A stretch of 64,000 nt of DNA from Cercis canadensis. Lineage: Eukaryota > Streptophyta > Magnoliopsida > Fabales > Fabaceae. Where the stretch lies: positions 17,264 through 81,263 of the forward strand of contig QAOA01005869.1 of assembly GCA_003255065.1 (NCBI GenBank). The letters run 5' to 3'. How positions within the stretch are numbered: the first letter of the stretch is position 1; every line of letters starts with the position of its first letter. Below the pieces are notes generated by a model that searched no databases, had not been told where the DNA came from, and worked only from the letters and a program-made list of their open reading frames with translations. Both the position numbers and the translations under genes were made by a program. Of this stretch, positions 24,262 to 36,866 are shown piece by piece.

Positions 24262-25876
24262 CTCTCTATCTTCAAGAAGAGCTTCCACAATCAGACCAGG
24301 TATGAGGAATCTGTGCTTCTTTTTGATGTAGGAAGAAGTTAAAAGATCTGATATATACACACTCCAGTTAAAGCCTTACAAGGAGAAGTAACGTAAAAAT
24401 TATACAACAAAAACAAAAAACAATAAAGATTTACAACGTATGCCTTGTAGTCTGTTCTTAGAATATAGCCAAATGTATGATGAAACTCACCAGCCAACTT
24501 TTTCACTAGTTTAGAAGAAAAATTTAAGAAAAGCTGGTATTTGGTGAGAATAAATATACGCCAATTTATCGTATTACTACTAAAAGACAATAATCTTGAA
24601 ATAGGTCTTATCCCATTTTGTGTATTTTTCCATTTAGTCCATTATTACTACTTTCGTATGATGAGTTTGACATTGACTTATGCTTACCTGCATTTGTCTT
24701 TAGTACATTAGTACTGTTTATGTAGGACCACTTTTAAATTAATTGGGATCACAAAATGTAGGAACATTGTATAGATCCTCTTTGGCTTAAAAAATATATT
24801 TTCGAGTCTAAAACTCTTCAGAATTTTTACATGGAAATGGGATAGAAAGAAATTCTAGAAGTTAAAATTGAAAAAAGAGAAGAAAAGACAGGTAGAAAAA
24901 CCATAGAATGCGATTTGTTTGGACTTACATCCATGGATAAAGAGGAAATAAAGCAACACCAATTTAGTACCAAAAAGAAAATTTCACCAATTATCATTAG
25001 TTTGAGAACTTGAAAAATAAAAAATACAGTAACCAAGTATTAGTTTTCAATGACTGATCAGCAGCCGATATTTTAACAAGGGTCTGTGTTAGCTACATTC
25101 CATTGTTTAGTCCAAATCATTTTTCACCTTTTTTTTTTTTCATGTTTCTGCTCTAAGAAGTTCCATCACACATGAGAAGTGTGAGTAAATAATGGGGTTT
25201 CCAATAGCCCTATCCTATTAGGAAATATAACCCTTATATTTAAATGTACAATTAATTAACTCTCTAGTACCTTAAAGGACAAGTAAGCTATCTCGATCTA
25301 AAATTATCATTCCATTTGAAAAGAAAATTCTCATTCATTCCATAAAGAATTAACACATTTGCTATATCCAATTTTGAGCCCATCCTCTCTTAAAAACGAT
25401 TGAGGAAATAAGGTTGAATTGTAAATACCACGCAAATGTTAAATCCACATCTCAGCCTTTCTTTTTAGTTTTTACGGTAAGATGGATCACTGTTTATATT
25501 TCTCTCCAAAAGAAGAAAAAAGCCATCAGAGTTCACATTTATCTCTCTTCTATTATCAATGCAATAAATTCCTTTGTATTTATTATCAGTTTCTCACCAA
25601 ACACCAGCTCTCATTAAATAAAACGAACAAGTTGCCTGGTGAGTTTCGTCATACATTTGTCTATATTCTAAACACTTGGGACACTACAAGGCATGCATTA
25701 AATATTTATTTGGTTTTTTTTTTTCTTGTTATATAATTTTTACACTATTCCTAATAAGGCTATAACTGAAGTGTGTATATATCAGATCCTTTTAGCTTCT
25801 TCATAAATCAAGAAAAAAAAACTCAAAATTCCTCATACTTGGTCTAATTCTGGAAGCTCTTCTTGCAGATAGAGAG
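24262..25876. promoter_or_regulatory. Divergent promoter region between genes E and F
   Basis: E and F are transcribed away from each other. The 100-130 bases next to each start codon are inverted copies: both contain GTGTATATATCAGATC (TATA box 24351-24357 for E, 25776-25782 for F, each 90-100 bases upstream of the ATG), followed by TTCTTC-rich leader and GAAGCTCTTCTTG. Similarity then fades towards the middle, which is AT-rich with nothing else recognisable. Confidence 0.6.
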
Positions 25877-28800
25877 ATGGAAAATGAATTGAGCAAAGCA
25901 TTAGCTGAATCAGTTTCAATGAAAGGAGGAGAGGGTCCTCGCAGCTATGCTCAAAACTCAAGCATTCAGGTATGAACTTAGGCACATAATTCTTATTAGT
26001 CCTTTCTTTTTCTTGATCTATTCCATATATATAAAGAGCATAATCTGATCTTTTTATCTTACACTGTTTCTCGTCCCATTTTGGATCTTAAAATTTTGGC
26101 TTCCAATGAACTGCATGCAATTTTTAATGTTATTTGATTTTTAAAAATGATATTTTTTTCAAAAGTTTAAGAACACAAAGGATAAAATTGTGGAAGAGAA
26201 TTTGTTTTGCTAATAATTTATTTATTAAGAGCTTATCGGAGAGATGGCAGGATGACTGCGATTTCATGACTAAAAAAGTTTTGAATGGAACCAAATTATA
26301 ATGAATTTTTTACTAAGAAATTATCTATACTATTTTTAAGATGTTTGTCTGATTTCGTATAAAAGTTGGAACTAACTAGGATTCAAAATTCTATGTTTAG
26401 AGCAATAAATAGATTTAGCTAAATAACTTTCATATTTAAATATAATATCTATAAGTAGTGAATAAAAGTAACTTGATTTTTGTTAGAGATTAATCACAAG
26501 AAGTTATTTGCAGAGAGAAAAAATTGAAGCTGCCAAAATGTTTGTCCAGGATGCAATTGCCAATAAATTTGTCTCCAATACCCTTTCTGCATACAAAATT
26601 TGCATTGCAGACTTGGGCTGCTCCACAGGGCCTAATACCTTTATTGCAATGCAATATATAATAGAAGCAGTAGAGTTCCAATACCAATCACAGGGTCTTG
26701 CGGCTCCAGAATTCCAAGTTTTTTTTAATGACCTAGTCTTAAATGATTTCAACACACTCTTCAAAAAACTTCCTCCTAAAAGAACCTACTTTGCAGCTGG
26801 GGTTCCTGGCTCTTTCTATGGACGCTTATTTCCGAGCAAAACTCTTCATTTTGTTAACTCATCTTCGGCACTAAATTGGATCTCCAAGATTCCCAAAGAA
26901 ATTACAAACAGAAATTCTGTTGCTTATAACAAGGGGAGGATACATCTTGGAAATGCTCCCAAAGAAGTTGTAGATGCCTATGCAACTCAGTATCAATTGG
27001 ACATGGATGCTTTCCTGAATGCCAGAGCACAAGAACTTGTTGCTGATGGGCTAATGTTACTTCAAATACCTGTTGAAGACTACATGATGTTGGATTCAGA
27101 TATATCTCCAGTCAGATTGTTTGAGCTTCTGGGATCTTGCCTGCTGGACATGGCCAAGGAGGTAAAGAAGCTGTACATATTGTTTGAAATCATTAAGAAA
27201 AAAAATTCCAGTGACAAAATAAATAAATAACTTCAGTTTACCTTTTTATTACACTAATATGAGCAAATATCATAACAAAATGATCACTCCCATGGGTATT
27301 GAAGTGGAATTTTTTTTATTAGTTTGTAACTATAGAGTTTTCTCCCATAAAATTTATTCAATCTACTTACAAATTACTTTTCATGTAATATGTAATGATT
27401 TACAAATGCTACCACTTTTGATGGAGTTTGTAAATTATTATTTCTTGGAAAATAAATTCATTCTATTTATAGTTAATAAATATTCCTAACATACCTACTA
27501 TCTCGACTAAAATGTTTCTTTTATAGAGTAAAACTCCTTTTTGGTTCTTGAAAGATTGTTTCGGTGACACTTTAGTCCTCAAATCATTTTTACCGACACT
27601 TTAGTTCCTGAAAGATCATTTTGTTCGCCATTTTTGTCCTCCGCTAAGGTCTGTTAGTAGGACTTAACCGAAAATGTCACGTGGCATGTTAAGTGCTAAC
27701 GTGGCACATTAAAAAAAAATTTAAAAATCCCTCCTCTCTCTTTTCTCTCTCTCTCTTCCCCTCCTCTCTCATTTCTCTCTCTTCCCCGTCTTTCCCTCTC
27801 ACTCTTATCTCTCTTTCTCTCCTCCATCTCTCTCTCATTCTCTTCTCTCTCTCTCCTCCATCTCTTATCTCTCTTTCTTCTGCCATCTCTGTCTCATTTT
27901 CATCTCTCTCTCTCTCCTCCATCTCCCTCTCATCTCTCTTTCTCTCCACCATCTCCGTCTCACTCTCATCTCTCTCTCTCTCCTCCATCTCCCTCTCACT
28001 CTCATCTCTTTCTCTCCATCATCTCCCTCTCACTCTCATCTCCCTCTCTCTGCCATCTCCCTCTCACTCTCATCTCTCTTTCTCTCCACCATCTCCCTCT
28101 CACTCTCATCTCTTTCTCTCCTCCATCTCCCTCTTACTCTCATCTCTCTTTCTCTCCACCATCTCCCTCTCACTCTCATCTCTTTCTCTGACCATAAGGC
28201 CTAGCTGTACTGAAGCTTTTCCTATGTTTTACCAAGGTTGATAATGTAAATTTCATTCTTCATGTGGAGTGTATGCCCAAGTACCCCTTCACCGAGTTGA
28301 CTCGGTATGAGTTACATATACCCCTTCTCTTCATCACCGAGTTGACTCAATTACATGTACCCCTTCATTTTCACCATGCACCAGTCACCCTTCACGTTCT
28401 CCTAAGCCAAGATGATCTCATCGTGTGCTAAGTTCATGGACTAAGTCCACCCAAGGGGGAGAGTACTCAGCTAATAGGTACGGTGGTGAGGATGGCGGAG
28501 AGAGAGAGAGATGAGAGTGAGAGGGAGATGGCGGAGAGAGAGAGATGAGAGTGAGAGGGAGATGGAGGAGAGAAAGAGAGATAAGAGTGAGAGGGAGAGA
28601 CGGGCAAGAGAGAGAAATGAGAGAAGAGGGGAAGAGAGAGGAGGGATTTTTTTAAAAAAATTTAATGTGCCACGTTAGCACATAACAGACACGTCAGTAC
28701 TTAACATGCCACGTGGCATTTTCGGTTAAGTTCTACTAACAGACCCTAGCGGAAGACTAAAATGGCGGACGGAATGATCTTTCAGGGACTAAAGTGTCAG

Positions 28801-29461
28801 TAAAAATGATTAGAGAACTAAAGTGTCACCGAAACAATCTTTCAAAGACCAAAAAGGGATTTTACTCTTCTTTTATACATATGCAGGTATATAGTTGCTT
28901 TAAAGTGCTTTGAATAATTAGTTTTTTCTTATTTCCCAAATTGTGTTATTGTCATTTCTCACTAACCCATCAACTTTCTTAAAACTCATTACTTTTGGAT
29001 ATTGTACAACAATCGTTACTATTATGTATGAAACTAATACACAGAAAGAAGAAACTATGAATGTCAGTGATACAAAATTGAAATGGTTTAGTCCTTGATG
29101 GCTCTACTTGTTGTTGCAGGGAATTTTTTGTGAAGAAAAAGTGGACTCTTTCAATTTGCCCATATTTCGTCCACCTCTTAAAAATCTGGAGGAAATTCTT
29201 GAAAGAAATGGGGATTTCAGTATCGAGGGGAAGGATATATATACTCAAATTTTACCCATTGCTCCAAATGTCAAGAAGTGTATTTCTCACTGCAGAGCAA
29301 CATTGGAAGTCTTAATTGAGAAGCACTTTGGAGATGGAATTGTTGATGAGCTTTTTCAACGCTTCACTCAGAAGGTTGTGGAATTTCCAGATATGATGAA
29401 TGTCAAAAACTTTAAAACAGTTGTGCTTTTTGTCCTTCTTAAGCGCAAGTCTTATGCATAG
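25877..29461 (+). CDS. SABATH methyltransferase F (only plus-strand member)
   Basis: Exon 1 is 25877-25969 (31 codons), exon 2 26514-27161 (216 codons), exon 3 29120-29461 (113 codons plus stop); 360 aa, phase-0 joins and ordinary GT-AG introns (CAG/GTATGA and GAG/GTAAAG donors). It starts MENELSKALAESVSMKGG then EGPRSYAQNSSIQ. The SAM motif [40 protein letters not shown] and SSALNWISKIP (substrate Trp at about residue 153) are all present. Exon 3 opens [14 protein letters not shown] and closes FVLLKRKSYA, almost the same as E. Intron 2 is 1,958 bases because a 1.3-kb inverted-repeat element sits in it. F looks intact and is the inverted sister of E. Unlike E, its first intron has a GT donor. 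Confidence 0.85.
27525..28868. mobile_element. Mutator-like non-autonomous element in intron 2 of gene F
   Basis: Inverted terminal repeats of about 200 bases start AGAGTAAAA and share phrases such as GATTGTTTCGGTGACACTTT and CCACGTGGCATGTTAAGT. An 8-base direct repeat TCTTTTAT flanks the element (27517-27524 and 28869-28876), fitting Mutator-like insertion. Inside the repeats lie CT-rich (left) and GA-rich (right) tandem arrays, themselves inverted relative to each other, around a unique core at about 28190-28480. No transposase is encoded. Confidence 0.75.
27728..28190. repeat. CT-rich minisatellite inside the Mutator-like element
   Basis: Tandem units of roughly 35-40 bases built from CTCTCACTCTCATCTC, TTTCTCTCC and ACCATCTCC. 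The long reading frame across it on the plus strand is low-complexity (Ser/Leu only) and not a gene. The mirror GA-rich block lies at 28495-28640. Confidence 0.8.
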
Positions 29462-30774
29462 ATGGACATGCATGTAGATTATTCTGAAAGGAAGTGTTGT
29501 ACGGTGATCGTAACGTCTCCATGAAAATGCAACATATATATGATAACTTATATAGAATAAGATGGAGATTATTATTCGAAAAATAACTGCTATTACCTTC
29601 AAATTAATGTAGTTGAATAAATATAAGTTCTGAGATGCTGGATGAGGATGTTGTTTGTTCTCTGGTTTGAAACATGATACAGGATGAATAATTAGAAAAA
29701 TTAGAAAGACTTTTAGTGGAACTGGAGTGACATCAAATTAATGTGAGTAATAATTGTATAAAATTCGAATCAGCTCATACACCTAAAAATAATCACTACA
29801 AGATCCTGAACCAATCCTAAATAAAATTGTGAGAGCTAAAATTCCATATTCTATGGAACTTAACCTTAGAGATATAACGAACAAGACGCACTTACCGTCT
29901 CGTGGATAGGTTGTTGCTACCATGAAACATTACTGAATCTCAGAAATAACACATTTAATGATTTTTCCTTGATGATCTTTCCAATATAATTTCTCCATCA
30001 CAGCTGGAAATGAGGTTTTAAAAATTCAATTAATTTCCTTCAAAATTTGCCCTACTTTTTTGTCTAAATTCAATTGGAAATGCACATTAAATGCTAGGAT
30101 TTGGAAACCTTACTTATTAGAGAGTGTATGAGTGTGAAAGAAAATAAGTGTTGACTTCCTACAAGTATATATACATAGCACAATTAATGTAGGAATCTTT
30201 TAACATTAGGTTAAAATTTCTATGTCCCGTATTTTCAACTAAAAAATTTAAATTTATCTATCTAATAATAAAAAAAAGACATAAAATAAAATAAATTTGA
30301 CTTCAAAAACATTTTTCTATTTGTTATGTAAAGGGAAATTTTTTCTAATAAATTTGTTTGCATCAACAATGATGTGAAACTAACAAAATAGCCTGTGAAA
30401 ATAACATCACCATAAACTATTTATTGAAAATAATTTTTAAAAAAATTGGCCAGTAAAATAAAAAATTGTTTTAGAATAAAAGGATAAAAGATTATTAATG
30501 TCACATCTTTATTTTTTTTACACAATTTTTTTATATATTATATTGGGGCATAATTTATACAATTTAAATTTTATTGAACTCATTTAAAATTTTTTTTCAT
30601 TATAATCTAGATATTAATTTAATAAAATTTAAATTATATAAATTATATCAAATTAATACAATATAAAACTAAAATTATATAAAATAAAAAATTGTGACAT
30701 AAATCACATCAAGGAGCACAGCACTCCATTAAATATTTTATGGAGTCAAAAAGCTACTTGGGATTCAGTTCCAC
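29462..30774. other. Intergenic after gene F
   Basis: AT-rich sequence, especially 30230-30700, with no coding region I can support. The first 200 bases are the 3' flank of F. Confidence 0.5.
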
Positions 30775-30832
30775 GTTTTGGAATGTTGCCTTGGACATGG
30801 CCAAGATGGTATGCAATTGCAATCTCATTTTA
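30775..30832 (+). pseudogene. Relic of a B-type SABATH exon 2 end
   Basis: The sequence encoding LDMAKM followed by a GTATGCAATT donor matches, nearly base for base, the end of exon 2 and start of intron 2 of the B genes (encoding SDMAKM, then GTAAGCAATT), but on the opposite strand. Only about 60 bases can be aligned; the rest of the gene is gone. It implies a B-type gene once lay here in inverted orientation. Confidence 0.45.
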
Positions 30833-31227
30833 ATACATTTATTGCATGTTTGTGTTTGCGCCCAAACTGGCTTGACGAACACCGAAACTTGTGTGAGTAG
30901 ATTTTGCCTTGAGTTCTGGAGTTTGGCTTTCCAAGGCAGTAGAAAGTAGAAACACAAACACAAACGCAACTTTTAGGTTTGGCTTTTTTGGAGCGTAACA
31001 TTAATTAAAAGCTAGTCCACAATTAAAAGAAAACATTAATTAAACATACAGATCCCAGTTTACAGCAAATTAACATCTTGGACCACTCAATATTGTTCAT
31101 AACTCTTAAACATACCACTTATTAAATAAACTCTAAAATACAGAAATCAAAAGCTGTGACTTGATAAATATTACCAACACTGTTGCTAAATTAAGCAAGC
31201 CCTGAAAACATTGAGGTTAATTGGTTT

Positions 31228-33023
31228 CTATGCATGTGGCTTGCGCTTAAGAAGAACAAAAAGCACGACCAATGTTTGCATTGTTTCCTTCACGATTTCT
31301 GGAGATTCCACAACTTTCTTAGTGAAGCGATCAAAAAGCTCATCAACAACTCCTTCTCCAAAGTGGCACTCAATTAGTCCTTCCAACCCAGCTCTCCAAT
31401 GCTTAAAAAAAATGTGCACATCTTCTGGAAATAAGTTTGGTGCGCCTAGTGTTTCCATCCGCTCAATAATGAAATCATCATTTCTTTCAAAGATTGCCTT
31501 CAAATCTTTAGCCGTTGAATGAAAGATGGGCAAATTGAAAGAGTCCACTTTTTCTTCACTAACTAGTCCCTGCAATGATAAAGGCAAAAGATCTCAATTC
31601 TGTATCATTAGCTAGCATTCATGTTGGATTTCTTTCTTATTCATATTGCTTTTTCCTATTACTGAGTTCAATACATGATAGTAAACAGTCACACTCACAC
31701 AATTTCTATAGTGATGAGTCGCCCCTAGTTTATGGGTTAATGATAAATTATAAAAACACACGATTGAAATCAAAACCAACTAAAATAATGATACTTGCAA
31801 AGTTGCACTATATATAGTTAGTAACATCTGAACCTAACCAAAAAAGTTTAAATAAATCAATTAACCTCAAATTATGTCAATTCTGCAAATATACAATAGA
31901 ATGAACCAAACTTATGTGAGCATTAATTACTCTAAAATCTACTCAATTATAGTATTTTGAGGAATTATAAATGAACAAGTTTGTGCACAGTAATCCACAA
32001 AATGTTAAATAGGATCATTTGAACCGAGAATTTGCCAGACACAACCAATTGTGGAATGCTTTAGATTGTGTATATAATAATTTATGCTAGCATTTTAGTT
32101 AAGATTGGGAAGGTTACTTACCACCTTTGCCATATCCACCAGGCAAGATCCCAAAAGTTCAAAATCTTTACCAGGGTATATATTCGGGTCAAGAATTACA
32201 TCATGTGTAGCAGGTACTTGAAGTAACATTAGCCCATTGCCCACAAGCTCTTGTGCTCTACAATGCAGGAATGTCTCCATGTCCTTTTGATACTGATTTG
32301 CATAGGCGCCAACAACTTCATTGGGAGCATTTGTGCAATGAATCCTCCCCTTGTTCCAAGCAGCAGAAGTCTTTTCTGTAATTTCTTTAGGCACCTTAGA
32401 GATTGAATGCAGTGCTGAAGATGAGTGAACAAAATAAAGAGTTTCCTTTGGAAATAATCGTCCATAGAAAGAGCCAGGAACGCCGGCTACAAAGTAGTTT
32501 CTATTGAGAGGAAACTTTCTGAAGAGTGTATTGAAATCATTAGGGACCTGGTCATTAAAAAAAACTTGAAATTCTGGGACAGCTAGACCATGTGACTGAT
32601 ATCGAAGTTCTATTGCTTCTATCATGTATTGCATTGCAATGTAGGTGTTTGGCCCCGTAGAGCAGCCAAAGTCTGCAATGCAAATTGGAATTGAAGATGA
32701 ACAAGAGAGAGTCTTAGGGTCAAAATTCTCTGCAATTGAATCTTGAGTTAACTTTTTGGCAGCTTCAATTACTACCCTCTGCAAATAACATGCACCGGCT
32801 CACACAAAATATATTTATAGTTTACTCTACAGCCACTAAGCTACAACAGTTACTATCACCATAATATTTAAGCAAAATGGAATAATATAAAGAAAATGAA
32901 AGGTATAATAAGTATTAGCCAATTTATTGCCTGAATGGATGAATTTTGCGCATAGCTGTGAGGACCATCTCCTCCTTTCGTTGCATATGAAATAGGTAAT
33001 GCTTTGCTGAAATTGTTCTCCAT
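31228..33023 (-). CDS. SABATH methyltransferase G
   Basis: Exon 1 is 33023-32931 (31 codons), exon 2 32778-32122 (219 codons), exon 3 31569-31228 (113 codons plus stop); 363 aa with phase-0 joins. Intron 1 uses a GC donor (CAG/GCAATA); intron 2 uses GTAAGT. It starts MENNFSKALPISYATKGG then DGPHSYAQNSSIQ. The SAM motif [14 protein letters not shown] and FFNDQVPNDFNTLF are present. In SSALHSISKVP a Ser (about residue 156) replaces the conserved substrate-binding Trp. All exons are open and it is closest to gene D. The TATA box lies about 243 bases upstream of the ATG, with a GA-rich leader between. Its 5' two thirds are duplicated as H. Methyltransferase chemistry is expected from the family; the acceptor is unknown and probably differs from that of E and F. 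Confidence 0.85.
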
Positions 33024-35101
33024 CTCTGATCTGTGGATGATTGTTATCTATTTTCAATTCTGCATGCATTAATAAGCTTGTTAGTCCCCAAATGCTAGAA
33101 ATTGATAAATTGAGAAACCAGCAAAAGAGGGTGTGATAGAGACAAACAGAAAGAAAGAGAGAGAGAGTTCTAGCACTTCAGTCTGTATGAAGGGTTTCCA
33201 TAATTTGAGCAACTATATGATGAATCTGAGCATTTTTTTAATGTATGAAGAAGCTAAAGGATATGATATATACACATTTTAGTTACAGCCTTACTAGGAG
33301 AAGAAACGTAAAAAGTTACACAATAAAAACAAAAAACAATAAAGATGACGTAACTCTTGCCTTGTAGTCTGTGCTTAGAATATAGACAAAATATGATGTA
33401 ACTTTTACCTTGTAGTCTGTGCTTAGACTATAGACATTTGTGATGAACTCACAAACCAACTTGTTCATTAATTTTAAAGTCTAAAAATATTTAAGGAGGG
33501 CTGGTGTTTGGTGAGATAAATACAAACCAATTTATTTATTGTACTGATGCTAGAAGAGAGATAAATGGGAAGTCTCATGGTTTTTTTTTTTTTTTTTTGG
33601 GGGGGAGAGATAATGACAGTGAGTTTACCATTAAAAAAAAAAGTTGAGATATGGATTTTAAAATTTGTATATTTACAATTAAACCTTATTTTCTTAATCG
33701 TTTTTAAGAGATGATGGAGGGTCAAATTTGGTAATTGAGAGTTGTTGTAACATCCCTTTCGAAACGAAACGCGGAGTGGCAAAACCCACAATAAAAAAAA
33801 AGATAAAAAAAATAAGGTGCATGACATGATATGCAAGAAACGGAATTGTCATCAATTGTTTTATTCTATTTTAAATAAATAGAATGCATTGTGTGATTGG
33901 ATAGCTAAAAAAAGGAACGGTCTGCATTTTCAGAGTTTGGATTCGGGGGTTGATTACGCGTATGAAAGGTATTAACACCCTACAACATCCGTTATTAAAA
34001 CGGTTACCAATTTAATCGTTTGTTATCTTTTCTAAATAAATTAAATTGGTTCTAACATTATGTATTAAAAATAAATTATTGCTTTGTTAGGCCCCGTCAA
34101 CACTTCTAGCGAAACCTAAAAATATGTTTCAAGACTATTGGGTAGAGACAACAATTGTCGTTACAATCCTCCCTCAATCTATTCTGTTATAGGTAGAGTT
34201 TAACATTTTGATTATCTAAGTAATAACTAGAAAATGCACGAAATATAATTTATTATGCATGTTGAAAAATGAGTTTGAAATTTGTGGCATAAGAGTTTTT
34301 TTTTTTTATTGGAAGTCTTTTTTTAAGTGTATCGGTATATCTAAAAAAACTAAAGTGTCACCCTCACCTCATAAATGTCAAAATATGGCTAGTTTTGATT
34401 ATTCTTTCGTCGGTAATCTCATTTTAACATGAGTAAAAATGATAATAATATTGAATAAAATATAATGAAATTAATAAATGTTAAAAATACAATAATTAGA
34501 AAGATAAAAGCAATATTAGGAATTTCATTGGTCACACCAGTAATTTTAGCATAACTAAAAAATTATCCATCACTTCAAAAATATCAAGAAAGATTGTCAA
34601 CACAATTTTTTCCTAACTTAATCCATCATTAGAGCTTTAATTTTATTTTCAAGACAAGATTAACATTTTAGCAAAGTAAATAACAATTTAGTGGGCTAAA
34701 ATAAATAAATTAATTAATAATAATTATAACAAAAGAACATATCCATATCACTAAAGCCCAAACCCAATAACAAGTAAAACACTAAGAAACTATGAAACCA
34801 ATTGGGGCAAATCAATTCAATTCATGGGTCTGGTCTAATAAGAGAAAATAAAATAAAATTGATAAGCAGTAAAACAAAATAGGCCATTAGAAAAGAAATA
34901 CTACTCAAAAAATAAGTTCAGTCCAACAAATACATAAGCAGCCGAAATTAACAAGTAAACCCAAAACAAAATGAACCGGCCACATAAGATATGAACCCAT
35001 AAGAATTAAACTCAATCGAAAAACAACAAACCTTAAACTAAACAAGCAGCAAATGGCCCAGATCAGAAATGAACCCATTACTAAAAATAGCATAGTTGAG
35101 T
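33024..35101. other. Upstream region of G and intergenic DNA before B1
   Basis: It contains the G leader and TATA box, a short tandem repeat of a TTGCCTTGTAGTCTGTGCTT-like unit near 33356-33425, a poly-T/G tract near 33585-33605 and a conserved repeat with GATTCGGGGGTT near 33940. It is repeated in 39624-41705 and, from about 34267, in 49930-50765. No gene is seen. Confidence 0.55.
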
Positions 35102-36866
35102 TCATTGTTTAGATTTGTGCTTCAAAACTAAAAATAGCATAGTTGTTGGGTGAGCATCTGGGCCAAAGAAGAGAGCAGACTCAGTATCAGTAACTTTCTT
35201 GTCTAAGAGATTGAACAATTCATCAATGATATCACTTCCAAAGTGTTTGGTAATTACTTCTTCCAACGCAGATCGGATGCGCAAAGCAGATCCTCTTAGG
35301 TAGGCATCTGTGACAACGCCATCTGCTGGGATGCTTAATTCTTCCATTTTCTCAATGCTAAATTGTCCATTTTTCTTTATCACTGCTTCCAGCTCTTTCA
35401 TGGATGGGAAGTATAAGGGCAAGTTGAAACTGTCTATTGCTTCCTGGCTAATTAAACCCTGAAATTGTGAATGTATATAAAGGGAGCTTTCCATTGTGAG
35501 GGTGCTAATAACCATTCACGCCAACTTTCTTGAAGCTAACAAATAATTTCTGGTAATTAATTTTAAATTCAAAAGGCTTAGACATAATTTGTATCTCCAA
35601 CGAGATACACTAGTTGAATTTTAAGTAATATAATTTGGAATTTGAATTTAAAATTTTAGGTAGGGAAGATCTCCTAAGAAAGTGATGATGAGCAGCTACT
35701 ATTGATGTGTAGCGCCAAGCCCAACCTAAGAATAAAATAAAATTGCTTACCATCTTGGCCATGTCTGAAAAGCAAGATTCCAATAGTTGACACTCCCTCC
35801 CAATAGTTGTCTGAGAATAAGCAGTTGCATCTGGAACACCTTCGAAGATGAGTGCCATCAAGCCTCCACCTACAAGCTCATGTGCTCTTGCTTGCAAGAA
35901 GGATTCTATGTCGTCTCCAAATTGAGCAGAATAAGCCTCTATAGTTTCTTTCTGCTCCCCAGTGCATGAGTAGAGAATCTTCCCTGCATTCCAAGCAGGA
36001 GAGGACTTGTCTGAGACACCCTTTGGCACTTTGGAGAGTCAGTTGGCTGCAAATGATGAATAGGCACAATGAATTGAGCCCTTTGGAAGCAAAATGCCAT
36101 AAAAACCTCCGGGTACTCCGGCTGCGTAGTATCGCCTTCCCAGTGGGAGTGATGTGAAGAGAGTGTTGAAATCATTGGAAGCAAAATCATTGAAGAACAC
36201 CTGATATTCTGAGCCTTCTAGTCCTTCAGATTTCAACTTGAGCTCCAGAGAGTCTATAATGGATTGCACTGCAAGAAATGTGTTTGGCCCAGCTGCACAG
36301 CCAAAGTCTGCAATAGAAAATGAGAGTGAAGAACCTGAGCATATCTGTTTCAAATCAAGCTTCTCAGCAATTTCTTCCTTGAGGATTTCTTCAGCAATTT
36401 CAAGACCCATCCTCTGAAATTTGGTGCATCAGGAATGAATAAGATCATAAATATAGAAACTAGTAGGTTCTTAAACAAGTTCAGTGTGTTTGGATATAGA
36501 AGCTTTCTTACAGAAAATGCTTCACTTTATAAATAATAGAAAAAATCTTCTTTATGTGTTTAGATGAGCTTTTAAAAGAATTTAAAAACACTTTGTTAAA
36601 CTGAAAGAAATAATTTTCTTACAGAAGTAAGAAACGAAAGGTACCTGGTATGATGAGTTCCGAGCATAGCTGCTTTCTCCTATTCCTCCTCTCATGGCAT
36701 ATTGCTGTGACAAGATGATTCTTTGTTCACTGTACAACTTCTCCCACTTACATAGCTTCTTCATGCAGAACATAGATTGCGTATCAAAACCTTCAGACCC
36801 AAATCTTATTCTCTCACTCCGATGTAAGAATTTGAAACAACTGGAGTTTGAGGAAGCCATCATCAT
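35102..36866 (-). pseudogene. SABATH methyltransferase B1, premature stop
   Basis: Exon 1 is 36866-36645 (74 codons), exon 2 36413-35751 (221 codons), exon 3 35458-35102 (118 codons plus stop), phase-0 GT-AG joins. Exon 2 has a TGA at 36041-36039 where B2 and B3 have the TGG for the conserved substrate Trp (SSFAANW, about residue 199); the frame is open on both sides of it. The rest is near-identical to B2 and B3: SAM motif FSIADFGCAAGPNT, FFNDFASNDFNTLF and GVPGGFYGILLP. Exon 3 is two codons longer than in B2/B3. It is either a recent pseudogene, a null allele or a base error at one position. The B subtype has a 57-residue N-terminal extension before its MRGG motif. Confidence 0.8.

Noticed and set aside
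24262-24360. Longer N terminus for gene E (frame open to 24360)
   Set aside because: The extension overlaps the TATA box, so it cannot be in the mRNA if that box is used; F lacks an equivalent.
27693-28241. Long plus-strand reading frame of 182 codons (and a minus-strand partner)
   Set aside because: It is made of CT/GA tandem repeats inside a MITE, giving only Ser/Leu or Arg/Glu runs; no protein family matches.
33356-33425. Short tandem repeat considered as a CRISPR-like or regulatory array
   Set aside because: Only two to three degenerate units in a plant intergenic region, copied along with the G/H duplication; no array structure.
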